Positions 23,720 through 32,935 of a DNA stretch of 42,732 nt are shown here, in pieces (positions within the stretch are counted from its first letter, which is position 1; each line of letters begins with the position of its first letter). The stretch covers positions 1-42,732 of the forward strand of contig JAEUQO010000014.1 in NCBI GenBank assembly GCA_016789605.1. Reading direction: 5' to 3'. This stretch comes from Acidobacteriota bacterium. Lineage in GTDB: Bacteria; Acidobacteriota; Blastocatellia; RBC074. The notes below the pieces were generated by a model. The model saw only the letters and a list, made by a program, of their open reading frames with translations, was not told the origin of the DNA and made no database searches. The position numbers and the translations under genes are program-made.

Positions 23720-25831
23720 ATGACCGTCGTTTTGCCTCCTATGAATCCACACAATGTTGCCGCATTAATCAATTTGCTGGGGTTTATCACCGGCGCTGCG
23801 TTGTATGCGATGTTGCTGGTGATGGTCGTGCGTGCCAGAGAAGGTGCATACGCGACTTCTAGCGGAGGGCGACGCCTGACATTTTCGACCGAAGGCTTGC
23901 TGCTGCTGACGGCTTCTTTGGGATTGTTATGGAATCTGGGAGCGCTCGTGATGTATGGCGTGCGTGATTGGCACGTCGGAACGTCGTCCCCATGGTTGGA
24001 TGCGGCAGTGTTTACGGCACTGGGGTTTTTGCCGGCTGTGGTGGTGCATTCGGTGTTGCGGGCAGGAACGGGAATGTCTCATCAAACTGGGGCTTTTTTC
24101 ATCACCTTGTCTGCCTATGGCTTGAGTGCCGCCGCCTGCGGCATGCAGTTTTATGATGCCATCGTGTTTGGCGCCACGCCCTCAACCGCAGCGTTACGCA
24201 CACTGACGTTCGGGTTTAGCATTTTGGCGGTGGCGTTATTGCTTTATACACGTCGTTCGTCTGTGTGGAAACGCGCTGTGTGGGTGGTGGCATTGGCTGT
24301 GTTTGCGGTTTCAGCTTTGCACTTGAGCCAGCACTCTGCCGGAGACGCCCCCTGGTGGGTTGAATTGAGTGGACATCACGCCTCGTTGCCACTCGTTCTG
24401 GCGATGCTTTACCAGGATTACCGATTTGCCTTGGCCGATATCTTCTTGAAGCGGGCGTTGGCGCTGGTTGTCTTGGTTACGGTTGCTTTTGGCTTGTATG
24501 TGCTGGTGGTCGAGCCGCTGTTGCATACACGCTATGCCAACGGAGACCTTGATCCATTGGCGGTCGGACTTTTGCTGGCGCTGTGGGTTGGCACGGCTCT
24601 GAGTTATTCCCACTTGCGACGTGCAGCCATTTGGTTCGTTGATGCGGTTGTGTTGCGCCGCGTGGATTATCCGCAACTCCGTGATGAACTTGCGCGATTG
24701 GCCGCTGCCAGCGAAAACCCGCAAGAAATTCTTGGCCAGGTTTGTGACCGCCTGGCGTATGCCTTGACCGCTCGCGATGTGCGCTGGCTGGCGCACGAAG
24801 ACCCGGGCGCTATCCCACCCGCGATTGACCTGGCCGCTGATTTTTTGCTGCCCAGTCAATTGGTGCGCGTGACTGACCAGGACGGCGAAAACCACGATGA
24901 TGCGCGTGCACGCGCCAACCACGGCAGCGGGAAGCTGCGACGACCCGTCGCGACGTTATTGATCCCAACGCACGAAGCGCCCCGCTATTCGTTGGTGATC
25001 GGCGAATTGTCCGGCGGACGACGTTTGCTTTCAGATGATCTGGCATTGCTCGAATCCGTTGCTTTGATGTTGGCACGGCGCATTGATGCTGTGCGTGTGA
25101 CGCACGAACGTTGTGAGCGAAATTTGCGCGAACAGGAAATTAGCAAATTGGCTACTGAAGCTGAGTTGCGCGCCTTGCGCGCGCAGCTCAATCCGCATTT
25201 TCTGTTTAATGCATTGACCACGATCAGCTATCTAATCCAGACCGCACCTGAGCGCGCGTTGGAAACGCTGATGCGATTGACCGGGTTGTTACGCGCAGTG
25301 TTGCGGGTGCCGACCGGAGGGTTTGTCAGTCTTGGCGAAGAAATAGATTTGATCGAATCCTATCTGGCCATCGAACACGCGCGCTTTGAAGAGCGCTTGC
25401 GAGTCGTGATTGATGTGCCGCCTGATTTGCGTGGACGGCTGATTCCGCCCTTGGTTGTTCAACCGCTGGTCGAGAATGCCATCAAGCACGGCATTGCTCC
25501 CAGCCGTACGGGTGGTGGCGTCATCGTTTCGGCGCGGCTTGCTGCATCGTCTGAGGGGCAAGACAAAGCGCCTGCGCTGATGATTACCATCAAAGACACG
25601 GGCGTCGGCGTGAATGACATTGCCCTGGCACAAGGTCGCAAACGTGGCGTGGGGCTGGCGAATGTCGAACGTCGCCTGGAATGTTTCTATGGCACAGCAG
25701 CGGCGCTTCGCTTTCAAAGTCAGCCTGGGCAAGGCGCGGTCGCCGAATTGCGCTTGCCGTTGGGCGAATCGTTTATTGCGACAGAAGAGATGACTGAACG
25801 CCCGGCCTGGGCCAACGTGGCGGGAGGCTGA
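23720..25831 (+). CDS. LytS-type sensor histidine kinase with multi-helix N-terminal membrane domain
   Basis: A 703-residue kinase. Residues about 1-310 contain some eight hydrophobic helices, a membrane sensor without a recognisable periplasmic domain. A cytoplasmic region of about 150 residues resembling a GAF domain follows. The His_kinase region of the LytS/YehU family reads AELRALRAQLNPHFLFNALTTISYLI, with the phosphoacceptor at His493. The HATPase domain has PLVVQPLVENAIKHGI (N box), IKDTGVGV (G1) and GVGLANVERRL (G2). Its response regulator starts 7 bp downstream, so the pair forms one operon. The stimulus is unknown. The ATG at 23720 begins directly before the first helix; its ribosome-binding site is weak. 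Confidence 0.92.
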   Translation: MTVVLPPMNPHNVAALINLLGFITGAALYAMLLVMVVRAREGAYATSSGGRRLTFSTEGLLLLTASLGLLWNLGALVMYGVRDWHVGTSSPWLDAAVFTALGFLPAVVVHSVLRAGTGMSHQTGAFFITLSAYGLSAAACGMQFYDAIVFGATPSTAALRTLTFGFSILAVALLLYTRRSSVWKRAVWVVALAVFAVSALHLSQHSAGDAPWWVELSGHHASLPLVLAMLYQDYRFALADIFLKRALALVVLVTVAFGLYVLVVEPLLHTRYANGDLDPLAVGLLLALWVGTALSYSHLRRAAIWFVDAVVLRRVDYPQLRDELARLAAASENPQEILGQVCDRLAYALTARDVRWLAHEDPGAIPPAIDLAADFLLPSQLVRVTDQDGENHDDARARANHGSGKLRRPVATLLIPTHEAPRYSLVIGELSGGRRLLSDDLALLESVALMLARRIDAVRVTHERCERNLREQEISKLATEAELRALRAQLNPHFLFNALTTISYLIQTAPERALETLMRLTGLLRAVLRVPTGGFVSLGEEIDLIESYLAIEHARFEERLRVVIDVPPDLRGRLIPPLVVQPLVENAIKHGIAPSRTGGGVIVSARLAASSEGQDKAPALMITIKDTGVGVNDIALAQGRKRGVGLANVERRLECFYGTAAALRFQSQPGQGAVAELRLPLGESFIATEEMTERPAWANVAGG

Positions 25832-25838
25832 ATCTGTC

Positions 25839-26621
25839 GTGGAGACGAAATTGCGAGTTATCGTGGCGGATGATGAACGGCCAGCGCGATCATTTTTGGC
25901 GGCGCTGTTGCGGGAATTCCCTGATGTGGAGTTGATCGGAGAGGCGACGAATGGCGCGGAAGCCGTGGCCTTGATTGAAAGCGAGCGACCTGATCTGGCG
26001 TTGCTCGACCTGCAAATGCCTGAAGTTGATGGCCTCGGCGTGGTGCGGTTGTTGCGAAAAGATCGCCTGCCGCTGATCGCATTTGTCACGGCGTATGACG
26101 AATATGCCGTGCGCGCGTTCGAATTGAACGCCGTGGATTATTTGCTGAAACCAGTTGAGCGTGCGCGGTTGCGCGAAACGCTCAATCGTGCGCAAGAGCG
26201 GCTCGAACGCGAAGACTTGCGCATCAGCGAAGCCGAACAGTTAAAAGCCGCTGCGGCTGAATATGACGCCGCTGTTCGGCCAAACTTTCTCGAACGCATT
26301 CCCATTCGACAGCAAGAGGAAATTGTCCTGATCCCGGTGGTACAAGTTGCTTCGGTTGTCGCGGATGGCGAATTGTTACATCTGACGACGACCGACAATC
26401 GTCAATACACCATTTCGCATCGGCTGAAAGATTTGGAAGCCCGTCTGGACCCGGCCAAGTTTGTTCGTTTGTCACGCAGCGCGCTTGCTAACGTCAGCCA
26501 GATTTCCCGTATCAGTCCCTTACCCGGTGGCACATACATCGTCACCTTGCATAACCACCAACAACTCAATGTCAGCCGGTTGCAGGCCCGCGTTTTGCGC
26601 GATCAATTGTTGAAGCTGTAG
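25839..26621 (+). CDS. LytTR-family response regulator
   Basis: A 260-residue regulator, the cognate partner of the upstream LytS-type kinase. The GTG start is preceded by GGGAGG (25822-25827), which lies inside the kinase's last codons, suggesting translational coupling. The receiver domain has the acidic pair at DDERPARSFL, the phosphoacceptor Asp57 in LLDLQMPEVDG, Thr in FVTAYDEYAVRAFE and Lys in YLLKP. After a helical linker (about 122-150) the C-terminal LytTR DNA-binding domain follows (VVQVASVVADGELLHL, FVRLSRSALANVSQI, GGTYIVTLHNHQQLNVSR). LytTR proteins bind pairs of direct repeats upstream of target promoters; no such pair was found next to these genes. Confidence 0.94.
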   Translation: METKLRVIVADDERPARSFLAALLREFPDVELIGEATNGAEAVALIESERPDLALLDLQMPEVDGLGVVRLLRKDRLPLIAFVTAYDEYAVRAFELNAVDYLLKPVERARLRETLNRAQERLEREDLRISEAEQLKAAAAEYDAAVRPNFLERIPIRQQEEIVLIPVVQVASVVADGELLHLTTTDNRQYTISHRLKDLEARLDPAKFVRLSRSALANVSQISRISPLPGGTYIVTLHNHQQLNVSRLQARVLRDQLLKL

Positions 26622-26642
26622 TTGTGATTGGCTGAAACGTGG

Positions 26643-26684
26643 CTGAGTGACAAAGACTGAGTGACAAAGACTGAGTGACAAAGA
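26643..26684. repeat. Three tandem copies of a 14-bp unit
   Basis: CTGAGTGACAAAGA occurs three times in a row without mismatch, 21 bp after the LytTR regulator stop codon. It has no recognisable protein or RNA meaning; it is probably a slippage or recombination-prone microrepeat, or possibly binding-site iterons. Confidence 0.85.
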
Positions 26685-26880
26685 GGTTGCCCGGTTACTG
26701 GTTGGCGGCGCTCCAACGATGATGGCGATTTGCGGCTAACGTTCGCCAGGACATTTCGTTGTCGGCGAGTGTTTGCCTGCCAAGTGTGGTCAGCATCATC
26801 GCTGAAGCGCAGCCAACCGGGTTCAGAAAATCGGGCCTAAATGACTTCCTGAACCGATTTCAAACCTGCGCGGCAGCCGG

Positions 26881-28368
26881 TTATTGCACCTCCATTTTAT
26901 CCAGATTCGGGCCTCCGGCGGTGGTGGTTGACGTCACACGCACGGCTTTTTGGCCCATCGCAGTGCCCAGGTTCAGTGTGATTGAGACCGTACGCCAATT
27001 GGTCCACGCGCCCGTCGGCGTGAAATTCAAGGTGCCCACCGGAGTGCCATTGAGTGTGACGGCGCACGGGCGATTGACGTTGCTGCCATTGGCGTAACGG
27101 AAGATCAAAGTGCGGTTGCCCGTTTGGTTGACGGAAAATTGCACAAACGAATTGGCGACGTTGTCGGCGTAATCCACAAAACCGCGCCCCGTGAATCCTG
27201 CGTGCACATTGGCGATTCGGCTGCCGCCGCCTAACAAGGCGTCTTCGGCTTGCAGCGTTGTTACCACTGGCGTTGGCGTCGGAGTGGGTGTCGGCGTTGG
27301 CGTTGGTGACGGTTTAGGCGTCGGAGTCGGGGTTGGCGTCGGTGTCGGCGTCGGTGCGGCAAACGGAGAAATTGCAATATCAATGTATCCGCCGCCGGGT
27401 TCTGACATGGAAACGGTCCTGGCCGTCACGGCTTGCGTTGTGCCCAGCGCCAGCGAGCGATTGATTTGCGCCAGGTCAATGGCAAACATTGTGCGACCGC
27501 TAACGCCAATCAACGTGTTGACTCCGTTGGCATCGGTGTAAACATCCAGGTCCGCCGTTGGTGCGAAATTCAGCGCGGTTCCATCAGGACCCGTCACGCG
27601 CCCGATGGTTTGCAACAAACCGCCGCCTGTATTTGAGCTGCCCGTTGCATTAACCGATGAAATCGTGACCAGCGTATCCAGGTCATGGTCAACTCCGTAA
27701 AACAACGTGTTCGGTGCGCCGACGAAGTTGTTGGTATAGGAACCGCCCGAAATGTTCGGGTCAGTGCCCGCGTTCACATCGCCCGGCGCATAGCTCATTG
27801 CTGTTTGGACCGCCGTCACATTCAAATTTCCGCTGGAATTGACCAGCGCGAAGTTCTGATCGTTGGTGCCAATCAAGCGCAGTGCATTGAGCACAGGGTT
27901 GAAGTCCATCAGTGATTGGAAGCCGCCGGCAAACCGTGGCGACAAGGTGCTGACCTGTGTTGCCGTTCCCAATTGCGCAGCGGTCAGGTTGATGGTGTAA
28001 AGGTTGCCGGTGTCGGTCAGCCCATAAACCATATTGCCGTTGCCATCTGCCGGACGAAAATCCAGCCCGATCAAATTGCCGTTTACTTTGTTGACCCGCA
28101 CCAGTCGCGTGAAGCTGGCCGCGCCCGGCGTCAGCACAAAAATCGTGTTATCGGAATTCAGGGCGTAAATATTGGTTTTAGGCAGCACCACGCCGGTCGT
28201 TTGCACGGCGGCAGCACTGGCCGAAGCGGCATACGCGTTGGCAGTGGTTAATTCAGAGTTGGCGCTTGCGGCGGATTTTCCCATCATCCCCAGCGTCAGT
28301 GAGGCTGTCAGCGCGAGCGCGGTCATTGAAAATGCGGCAAAGGTTTTTTTGAGATTCGATTTTTTCAT
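26881..28368 (-). CDS. Secreted DUF4394 protein with Pro-Thr linker and carbohydrate-binding module
   Basis: A 495-residue exported protein. A GGGAGAGGG tract precedes the ATG. After a signal peptide, residues about 60-335 form a DUF4394 domain, seen in the repeated blade-like segments IYALNSDNTIFVL, LIGLDFRPADGNGNMVYGL, LYTINLTAAQLG, GGFQSLMDFNPVLNALRLIG and TADLDVYTDANGVNTLIG. A Thr-Pro repeat linker of about 36 residues follows, encoded by a 6-bp DNA repeat (about 27264-27357). The C-terminal 125 residues (LQAEDALLGGGSRI, GRGFVDYADN, NRTLIFRYANGSNVNRPCAVTLNG, LDKMEV) match a CBM6/CBM35-type module. Polysaccharide binding is the likely role of the module; the function of DUF4394 is unknown. 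Confidence 0.87.
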   Translation of the reverse strand: MKKSNLKKTFAAFSMTALALTASLTLGMMGKSAASANSELTTANAYAASASAAAVQTTGVVLPKTNIYALNSDNTIFVLTPGAASFTRLVRVNKVNGNLIGLDFRPADGNGNMVYGLTDTGNLYTINLTAAQLGTATQVSTLSPRFAGGFQSLMDFNPVLNALRLIGTNDQNFALVNSSGNLNVTAVQTAMSYAPGDVNAGTDPNISGGSYTNNFVGAPNTLFYGVDHDLDTLVTISSVNATGSSNTGGGLLQTIGRVTGPDGTALNFAPTADLDVYTDANGVNTLIGVSGRTMFAIDLAQINRSLALGTTQAVTARTVSMSEPGGGYIDIAISPFAAPTPTPTPTPTPTPKPSPTPTPTPTPTPTPVVTTLQAEDALLGGGSRIANVHAGFTGRGFVDYADNVANSFVQFSVNQTGNRTLIFRYANGSNVNRPCAVTLNGTPVGTLNFTPTGAWTNWRTVSITLNLGTAMGQKAVRVTSTTTAGGPNLDKMEVQ

Positions 28369-28835
28369 GGTTCTTACCCTCTCCCGAAAAGGGGATCTTC
28401 GTTAAAGGTCGTTCCTTCAGTAAAAGTTTGAATTAAAGAACTTGAGGTGTGAGCGCAGCTTGGCCTGTGAGCAAACCAGACAGAGGGCTGCCCACAGCCA
28501 GAATCTGGCTCTGGCAAAGTCGAAGGACACCTGTCACAGGTGCTTTGGGGGGAAAAGGGGATTGGTGAGGTTGGGATGAGCAGTGTCGGCATTAATGCAG
28601 CAGTCATTAATGACGCCGTCACTGCTGTTTGTTTGGGAATCTGGGCAAGTCAATCGAGCGAGGCACTTGTGTTTCTTCCGTGGGCATTTACGGCCTGCCC
28701 CGGCGCTTAGATCTGCTTCCTAACATTAAAAAGCCCGCTTTTCGTCTCAGTCTCTGACTTTCTAATTCTTGCGTGCAAATGTCTTTGACAGGGCTGACGC
28801 TCAGGACCTGAGGCGGTCAGGTGGTTTTGGTGTAT
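28369..28835. other. Intergenic stretch with several palindromes, no gene seen
   Basis: No credible protein or tRNA gene lies here. Palindromic elements include CACCTG-TCA-CAGGTG (28528-28542), two ATTAAT-centred 10-bp palindromes at 28589-28598 and 28604-28613 with centres 15 bp apart, an inverted pair CAGCAGT/ACTGCTG at 28598-28604 and 28621-28627, and CTCAGG-A-CCTGAG at 28800-28812. A consensus TTGACA at 28785-28790 has no matching -10. The stretch probably holds regulatory sites for the divergent genes at 28368 (-) and 28921 (+). Confidence 0.45.
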
Positions 28836-28865
28836 TTGAAGAAAAGTCATATTGAATCGTATAGT
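28836..28865 (+). promoter_or_regulatory. Upstream promoter P1 of the HTH-TOBE gene
   Basis: TTGAAG (28836-28841) and TATAGT (28860-28865) are 18 nt apart. The predicted start near 28872 gives a leader of about 49 nt. The CTCAGG-A-CCTGAG palindrome lies 24 bp upstream of its -35. Confidence 0.45.
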
Positions 28866-28880
28866 AAGGCGTAGTTTTCG

Positions 28881-28909
28881 TTGTCAGAAATCGTTGCTAA
28901 CAGTATAGA
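28881..28909 (+). promoter_or_regulatory. Proximal promoter P2 of the HTH-TOBE gene
   Basis: TTGTCA (28881-28886) and TATAGA (28904-28909) are exactly 17 nt apart. The predicted start near 28916 is only about 5 nt before the ATG at 28921, so this transcript would be nearly leaderless and would exclude the alternative GTG at 28912. Confidence 0.6.
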
Positions 28910-28920
28910 AAGTGAGACGC

Positions 28921-29325
28921 ATGGAATTACTGCGATTGCAGGAAGCCGCACAATTGGCCGGTGTAAGTTATCCCACGCTGAAACAGTGGATTTACGCGGG
29001 CAAGATCAAATCAGTGAAAACGGCGGGCGGGCATCACCGCATTCCGCGCAGCGAAATCGAGCGTTTAACCAAAGGCGCTGACCGTAAGGCCGCGACGCCG
29101 AAAAAGCCCATCGGATTGCAGGCCATCAGCGGGCGCAACAAATTGTTGGGCAACGTGCTCGACGTGCGGTATGACGGATTGCTGGCGCAGGTCAGCATAG
29201 ACATTGGCGGGCAGATCATTACTTCGATCATTACCGCCGACGCGGCCCGCGATCTGGGGCTGAAAAGCGGCGTCTCGGTTTACGCCTTGGTCAAAGCGAC
29301 AGAAGTCATGGTCATCCGCGGATAG
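28921..29325 (+). CDS. Regulator with excisionase-type HTH and TOBE (molybdate-binding-like) domain
   Basis: A 134-residue protein. Residues 1-50 form a MerR/excisionase-type winged helix (LRLQEAAQLAGVSYPTLKQWI, KTAGGHHRIPRSEIERL). After a short basic linker, residues about 62-134 form a TOBE/Mop domain (SGRNKLLGNVLDVRYDGLLAQVSIDIGG, ITADAARDLGLKSGVSVYALVKATEVMV). This architecture is known as a ModE-like molybdate- or tungstate-sensing regulator and is often next to modABC. No molybdate transporter or cofactor gene is in the window; the next gene is an Oar-like TonB receptor 83 bp downstream. Metal-oxyanion sensing is family knowledge, and its target here is unknown. The ATG start was chosen over the GTG at 28912 on promoter position. 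Confidence 0.88.
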   Translation: MELLRLQEAAQLAGVSYPTLKQWIYAGKIKSVKTAGGHHRIPRSEIERLTKGADRKAATPKKPIGLQAISGRNKLLGNVLDVRYDGLLAQVSIDIGGQIITSIITADAARDLGLKSGVSVYALVKATEVMVIRG

Positions 29326-29408
29326 CACAACGTCAGGTTCAGAGGAGCTGTTGCTGTCAGGCAGTTTGCCACATCGCGGATACGCCAAAACGAGAGAAGG
29401 AAACTGCG

Positions 29409-32400
29409 ATGTTCATTTGGCTTGGGCAGCAGGCAAGCGTCCCCCTGGCGTTGCTTTTCACGTTGTTTGGTTGTTGGGGAGGGCTTGCGCAAACCGTTTG
29501 CGCGCAAGCGGCCAAAGGAGAATTAACCGGTGAAGTGCGCGATGCCACCGGCGCAGGTATTGCGCAAGCTGCCGTGACGATCACACGAACGGAAACAAAC
29601 GACGAAATCAGCATACTGACTGAAACCGACGGTTTCTATACCGTGACCAACCTTGCTCCGGGGCTTTACAGAATCACGGTGAGCGCGGCCAATTTTCAGC
29701 GCTTCGTGCGCGAAGGCGTGCGGCTCACGACTGGCGAGCGCATTCGTGTAGATGTGACGCTGACCGTCGGAGACGTCAAAGCCGAAATCAAAGTCAGCGC
29801 TGACGCGTCTTTGTTACGCACAGAATCCAGCAGCCTGGGCCAGGTCATTCCCAATCGCCGCATCACTGACTTGCCGCTCAACGGGCGCAATTTCTTTTCG
29901 CTCATTACGCTGGTCCCCGGCGTAGCTGCACCGCCGCCTACGACCGCTGGGCCTTCGTTGCCGCGTTTGAACGGCGGACGTCCACGCGTCAACGAATTTC
30001 TTTACGACGGCATTTCGGCGTTGCAACCCGAACCCGGCCAAGTCGCGTTCACGCCGATCATTGACGCGATTCAGGAATTCAAACTCGAAACCAACGCGCA
30101 AGCCGCCGAGTTCGGGCGCTTCAATGGCGGCGTGATTAACCTGTCCACCAAGTCCGGCACGAACGAATTGCACGGCACTGTCTTTGAATTTCTGCGCAAT
30201 GAAAAGCTGAACGCCCGTAATCTGTTCGCTCCGGCGACAGCGGCAACTCCGAGCAAGCCCGTCTTTCGCCGCAATCAATATGGCTTCGCGGTCGGCGGGG
30301 CAATCAAACCTGAGCGCAGCTTTTTCTTTGGCGACTTTCAAGGCACGCGCCAGTTGATCGGACGCGTGCTGACTTCCAATGTGCCGACGCTTGCGCAACG
30401 CGGCGGAGACTTCTCGTCGAGTTTAGGCGCGCCGCTGTTTTTGCAAACGACGGCAACCAGCGCGACGGCGACGACGACGAACACCGGCACACCGATCAAC
30501 GTCATTGATACGAACGGCAACACCGTGCAAGCGCGCGTCGGGCAAATCTTCCGCGTCACTCAGAATGGGGACCGCCGCGCGTACGCGGGCAACGTGATTC
30601 CGTTGAATGATTTCGACGCGGTTGCGCGCAAGCTGCTTGAACGTTATCCGCTGCCGACCGCTAGCGGCACCGCGAACAACTTTCGCCGCGTCGCCAACGA
30701 ACGCACCAATCAAGACCAATTCGACGTGCGGCTCGACCAGCATTTCTCTGACCGGCAGCAAATTTTCGGGCGCTTCTCGTTTTTCAACGAAGACGCAACG
30801 CCAGTCACACCTTTGCCGGATGGCAGCGGCAACCTGACGCAAGGCGTGCTCGGCGTGCAAAAAAGTCGGGGCTATCAGGCTGTCGGCAATTATCAGCGCG
30901 TGTTTGCGACCAGCTTGTTGAACGAACTGCGCTTCGGTTACACGCGGCGTTCGATTGACCGGCGCGGCCTGCTGTTGGATGCGCCGCCCGCGCAAAGTCT
31001 TGGCCTGCCGGGTCTGCCGCAAAACGGCGCGTTTCAAAATCAACTGCCGACGTTCATCATCGCGGGCTTGCAGCAACTCGGCCCGTCAACCAACACCAAT
31101 GCGCTCTTCAACACCGACGTGACGCAGCTTTTTGACGCGCTCGGCTGGCAACGCGGACGGCATTCGTTCAAGTTCGGCGGTGACTTTCGCATTGAACGAC
31201 TCAACGTCTTGCAGCCGCCTTCGCCGACGGGGTTGTTTAACTTCACCGCGCCGTTCAGCAATTCACGCGGTACGCCGAACACCGTTGGCACGCAACCGGG
31301 CAATGCGACGACGGGAACCTTGCTCGCGGGCCAAACCGGCCACGCGCTCGCCAGCTTTTTGCTCGGACAAGTCGACAATTTCTCGATTGATTTGCAGCAG
31401 AAAACGATTCGTCCGCGCGCGAAGGTTTTGGAGCTTTTCGCGCAGGATGATTTCAAGCTGAATTCACGGCTGACGATCAATGCAGGGCTGCGTTACACGC
31501 TGAACTTTCCTTCGACCGAAGCCGAAAACCAAGGCGCGGTGTTTAATCTCCAAACGCAGCAACTCGAATATCTGGGCCAGAATGGCTTTCCTGAAACTGC
31601 ACGCGAATTGCACAAACTCAACTTCGCGCCGCGTCTGGGCTTAGCCTATCGGTTCACGGAAAAGACCGTGCTGCGGCTGGGTTACGGTTTGGTGTGGCAG
31701 GAACAGGCGGGCATCACGACGCCGTTCACGATCCCGCAATTCCCGTTCATTCAAACCGTCACGCAACGCTCGCTGGATGGCTTCACCGCAGCATTCAAGC
31801 TGGCTGACGGGCCAAACGTGCAGCCGCTTGGCCTGACGCCTGACGCCGGTTTGGGCCAAGGCGTTTTTGCTGTAGACCGCGATCTGGGCAGCGGCTACGC
31901 GCAGCAATGGAACCTGGCGCTGCAGCGCGAACTGACGCCGAACATCGTGGCCGAAGTCGCTTACGCTGGCTCAAAAATCACCCACGTAGGCATTCCCGAC
32001 ACGAACATTAACCAACTCACCGTCGAACAACTCGCGCAAGGCAACGCGCTGTTGCAACAAATCACCAATCCGTATTTCGGTCAGCTTCCGCGCTCGTCTT
32101 CGATTGGCGACCCGACGATTCCGCGCGCGCAGTTGCTGCGCCCGTTTTCGCGCTTCACGACGGTCAGTCTTTACCGCAACAACGTCGGCAACACGAGCTA
32201 CCACGCGCTGCAAGCCAAGCTCGAACAGCGGCTGACGCGCGGCTTGTCGTATCTGGTGAGTTACACGCGCTCAAAGCTGATTGATGACGCTGGCTCGGTC
32301 TTCGACGCTTCCATTGTCACCGGGCCGGTGGCGAATTTCCCCGTGGCCGACAGTTTCAATCGTGCGCTTGAACGTGACGTTTCGACGGGCGATCTCCCGA

Positions 32401-32912
32401 GCGTCTTCGTGTCGAGTTTTACCTACGAATTGCCAGTGCGTTTCAAAGGCGTCGCCGACAAGCTATTCGGCGGTTGGAGCGTGACAGGCTTGGTCTTGTT
32501 GCAATCCGGCTTGCCGCTTCCAGTCACGCAAATTACGAACTTCAACGCTTTTGCTGGCTTCGGCACGCAGCGCCCGAACTTGCTGCGCAATCCGACGTTA
32601 CCTGCTGGCGAACGCACAACCGCGCGTTGGTTTGACACATCGGCGTTCGCGGTCGCGCCGCAATTCACGCTGGGCACGGCGTCGCGCAATCCGGTGCGCG
32701 GCCCCGGCTATCGCACGGCAGACATCGCCTTCATCAAACGCACGACGTTTGGCGAAACGCGCAACGTCGAATTCCGCACCGAAATCTTCAACCTGACGAA
32801 TACGCCGCCGCTGGCAAATCCGAACGGTGTCGTCGGCAATGCCGCGTTCGGCACGATTACGTCGGCGGGCGATTCGCGTGTGATTCAGTTCGGTTTGAAG
32901 GTGAATTTCTGA
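29409..32912 (+). CDS. Oar-like TonB-dependent outer-membrane receptor with carboxypeptidase-regulatory domain
   Basis: A 1167-residue outer-membrane protein. AAGGAA precedes the ATG. After the signal peptide (ending near VCAQA), residues about 36-120 form a carboxypeptidase-regulatory/CNA-B-like domain (GELTGEVRDATGAGIAQAAV, DGFYTVTNLAPGLYRITV). A plug domain follows (ITDLPLNGRNFFSLITLVPG, IQEFKLETNAQAAEFGRFNGG, INLSTKSGTNELHGTVFEFLR). The rest is a long beta-barrel ending in the outer-membrane signal VIQFGLKVNF with a terminal Phe. This Oar-type architecture is greatly expanded in Acidobacteria; substrates are largely unknown and may be peptides or glycans. No classical TonB box was recognised. 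It may be controlled by the HTH-TOBE regulator 83 bp upstream. Confidence 0.92.
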   Translation: MFIWLGQQASVPLALLFTLFGCWGGLAQTVCAQAAKGELTGEVRDATGAGIAQAAVTITRTETNDEISILTETDGFYTVTNLAPGLYRITVSAANFQRFVREGVRLTTGERIRVDVTLTVGDVKAEIKVSADASLLRTESSSLGQVIPNRRITDLPLNGRNFFSLITLVPGVAAPPPTTAGPSLPRLNGGRPRVNEFLYDGISALQPEPGQVAFTPIIDAIQEFKLETNAQAAEFGRFNGGVINLSTKSGTNELHGTVFEFLRNEKLNARNLFAPATAATPSKPVFRRNQYGFAVGGAIKPERSFFFGDFQGTRQLIGRVLTSNVPTLAQRGGDFSSSLGAPLFLQTTATSATATTTNTGTPINVIDTNGNTVQARVGQIFRVTQNGDRRAYAGNVIPLNDFDAVARKLLERYPLPTASGTANNFRRVANERTNQDQFDVRLDQHFSDRQQIFGRFSFFNEDATPVTPLPDGSGNLTQGVLGVQKSRGYQAVGNYQRVFATSLLNELRFGYTRRSIDRRGLLLDAPPAQSLGLPGLPQNGAFQNQLPTFIIAGLQQLGPSTNTNALFNTDVTQLFDALGWQRGRHSFKFGGDFRIERLNVLQPPSPTGLFNFTAPFSNSRGTPNTVGTQPGNATTGTLLAGQTGHALASFLLGQVDNFSIDLQQKTIRPRAKVLELFAQDDFKLNSRLTINAGLRYTLNFPSTEAENQGAVFNLQTQQLEYLGQNGFPETARELHKLNFAPRLGLAYRFTEKTVLRLGYGLVWQEQAGITTPFTIPQFPFIQTVTQRSLDGFTAAFKLADGPNVQPLGLTPDAGLGQGVFAVDRDLGSGYAQQWNLALQRELTPNIVAEVAYAGSKITHVGIPDTNINQLTVEQLAQGNALLQQITNPYFGQLPRSSSIGDPTIPRAQLLRPFSRFTTVSLYRNNVGNTSYHALQAKLEQRLTRGLSYLVSYTRSKLIDDAGSVFDASIVTGPVANFPVADSFNRALERDVSTGDLPSVFVSSFTYELPVRFKGVADKLFGGWSVTGLVLLQSGLPLPVTQITNFNAFAGFGTQRPNLLRNPTLPAGERTTARWFDTSAFAVAPQFTLGTASRNPVRGPGYRTADIAFIKRTTFGETRNVEFRTEIFNLTNTPPLANPNGVVGNAAFGTITSAGDSRVIQFGLKVNF

Positions 32913-32935
32913 TGTGTGCTTGGTAAGCTGACGGC

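Noticed and set aside
26820..26855. GGTTCAG/CTGAACC repeat as a terminator for the DUF4394 gene
   Set aside because: It has a 7-bp stem, a 22-nt loop and no T tract on the minus strand.
27264..27357. 6-bp GGCGTC-type DNA repeat as a CRISPR or satellite
   Set aside because: It encodes the Thr-Pro linker of the DUF4394-CBM protein in frame and has no spacer structure.
28598..28627. CAGCAGT/ACTGCTG hairpin followed by TTTG as a terminator
   Set aside because: No gene ends on either strand nearby, and the T run is short; kept only as a possible regulatory palindrome.
28785..28790. Perfect -35 consensus TTGACA
   Set aside because: No -10-like hexamer lies 16-18 nt downstream.
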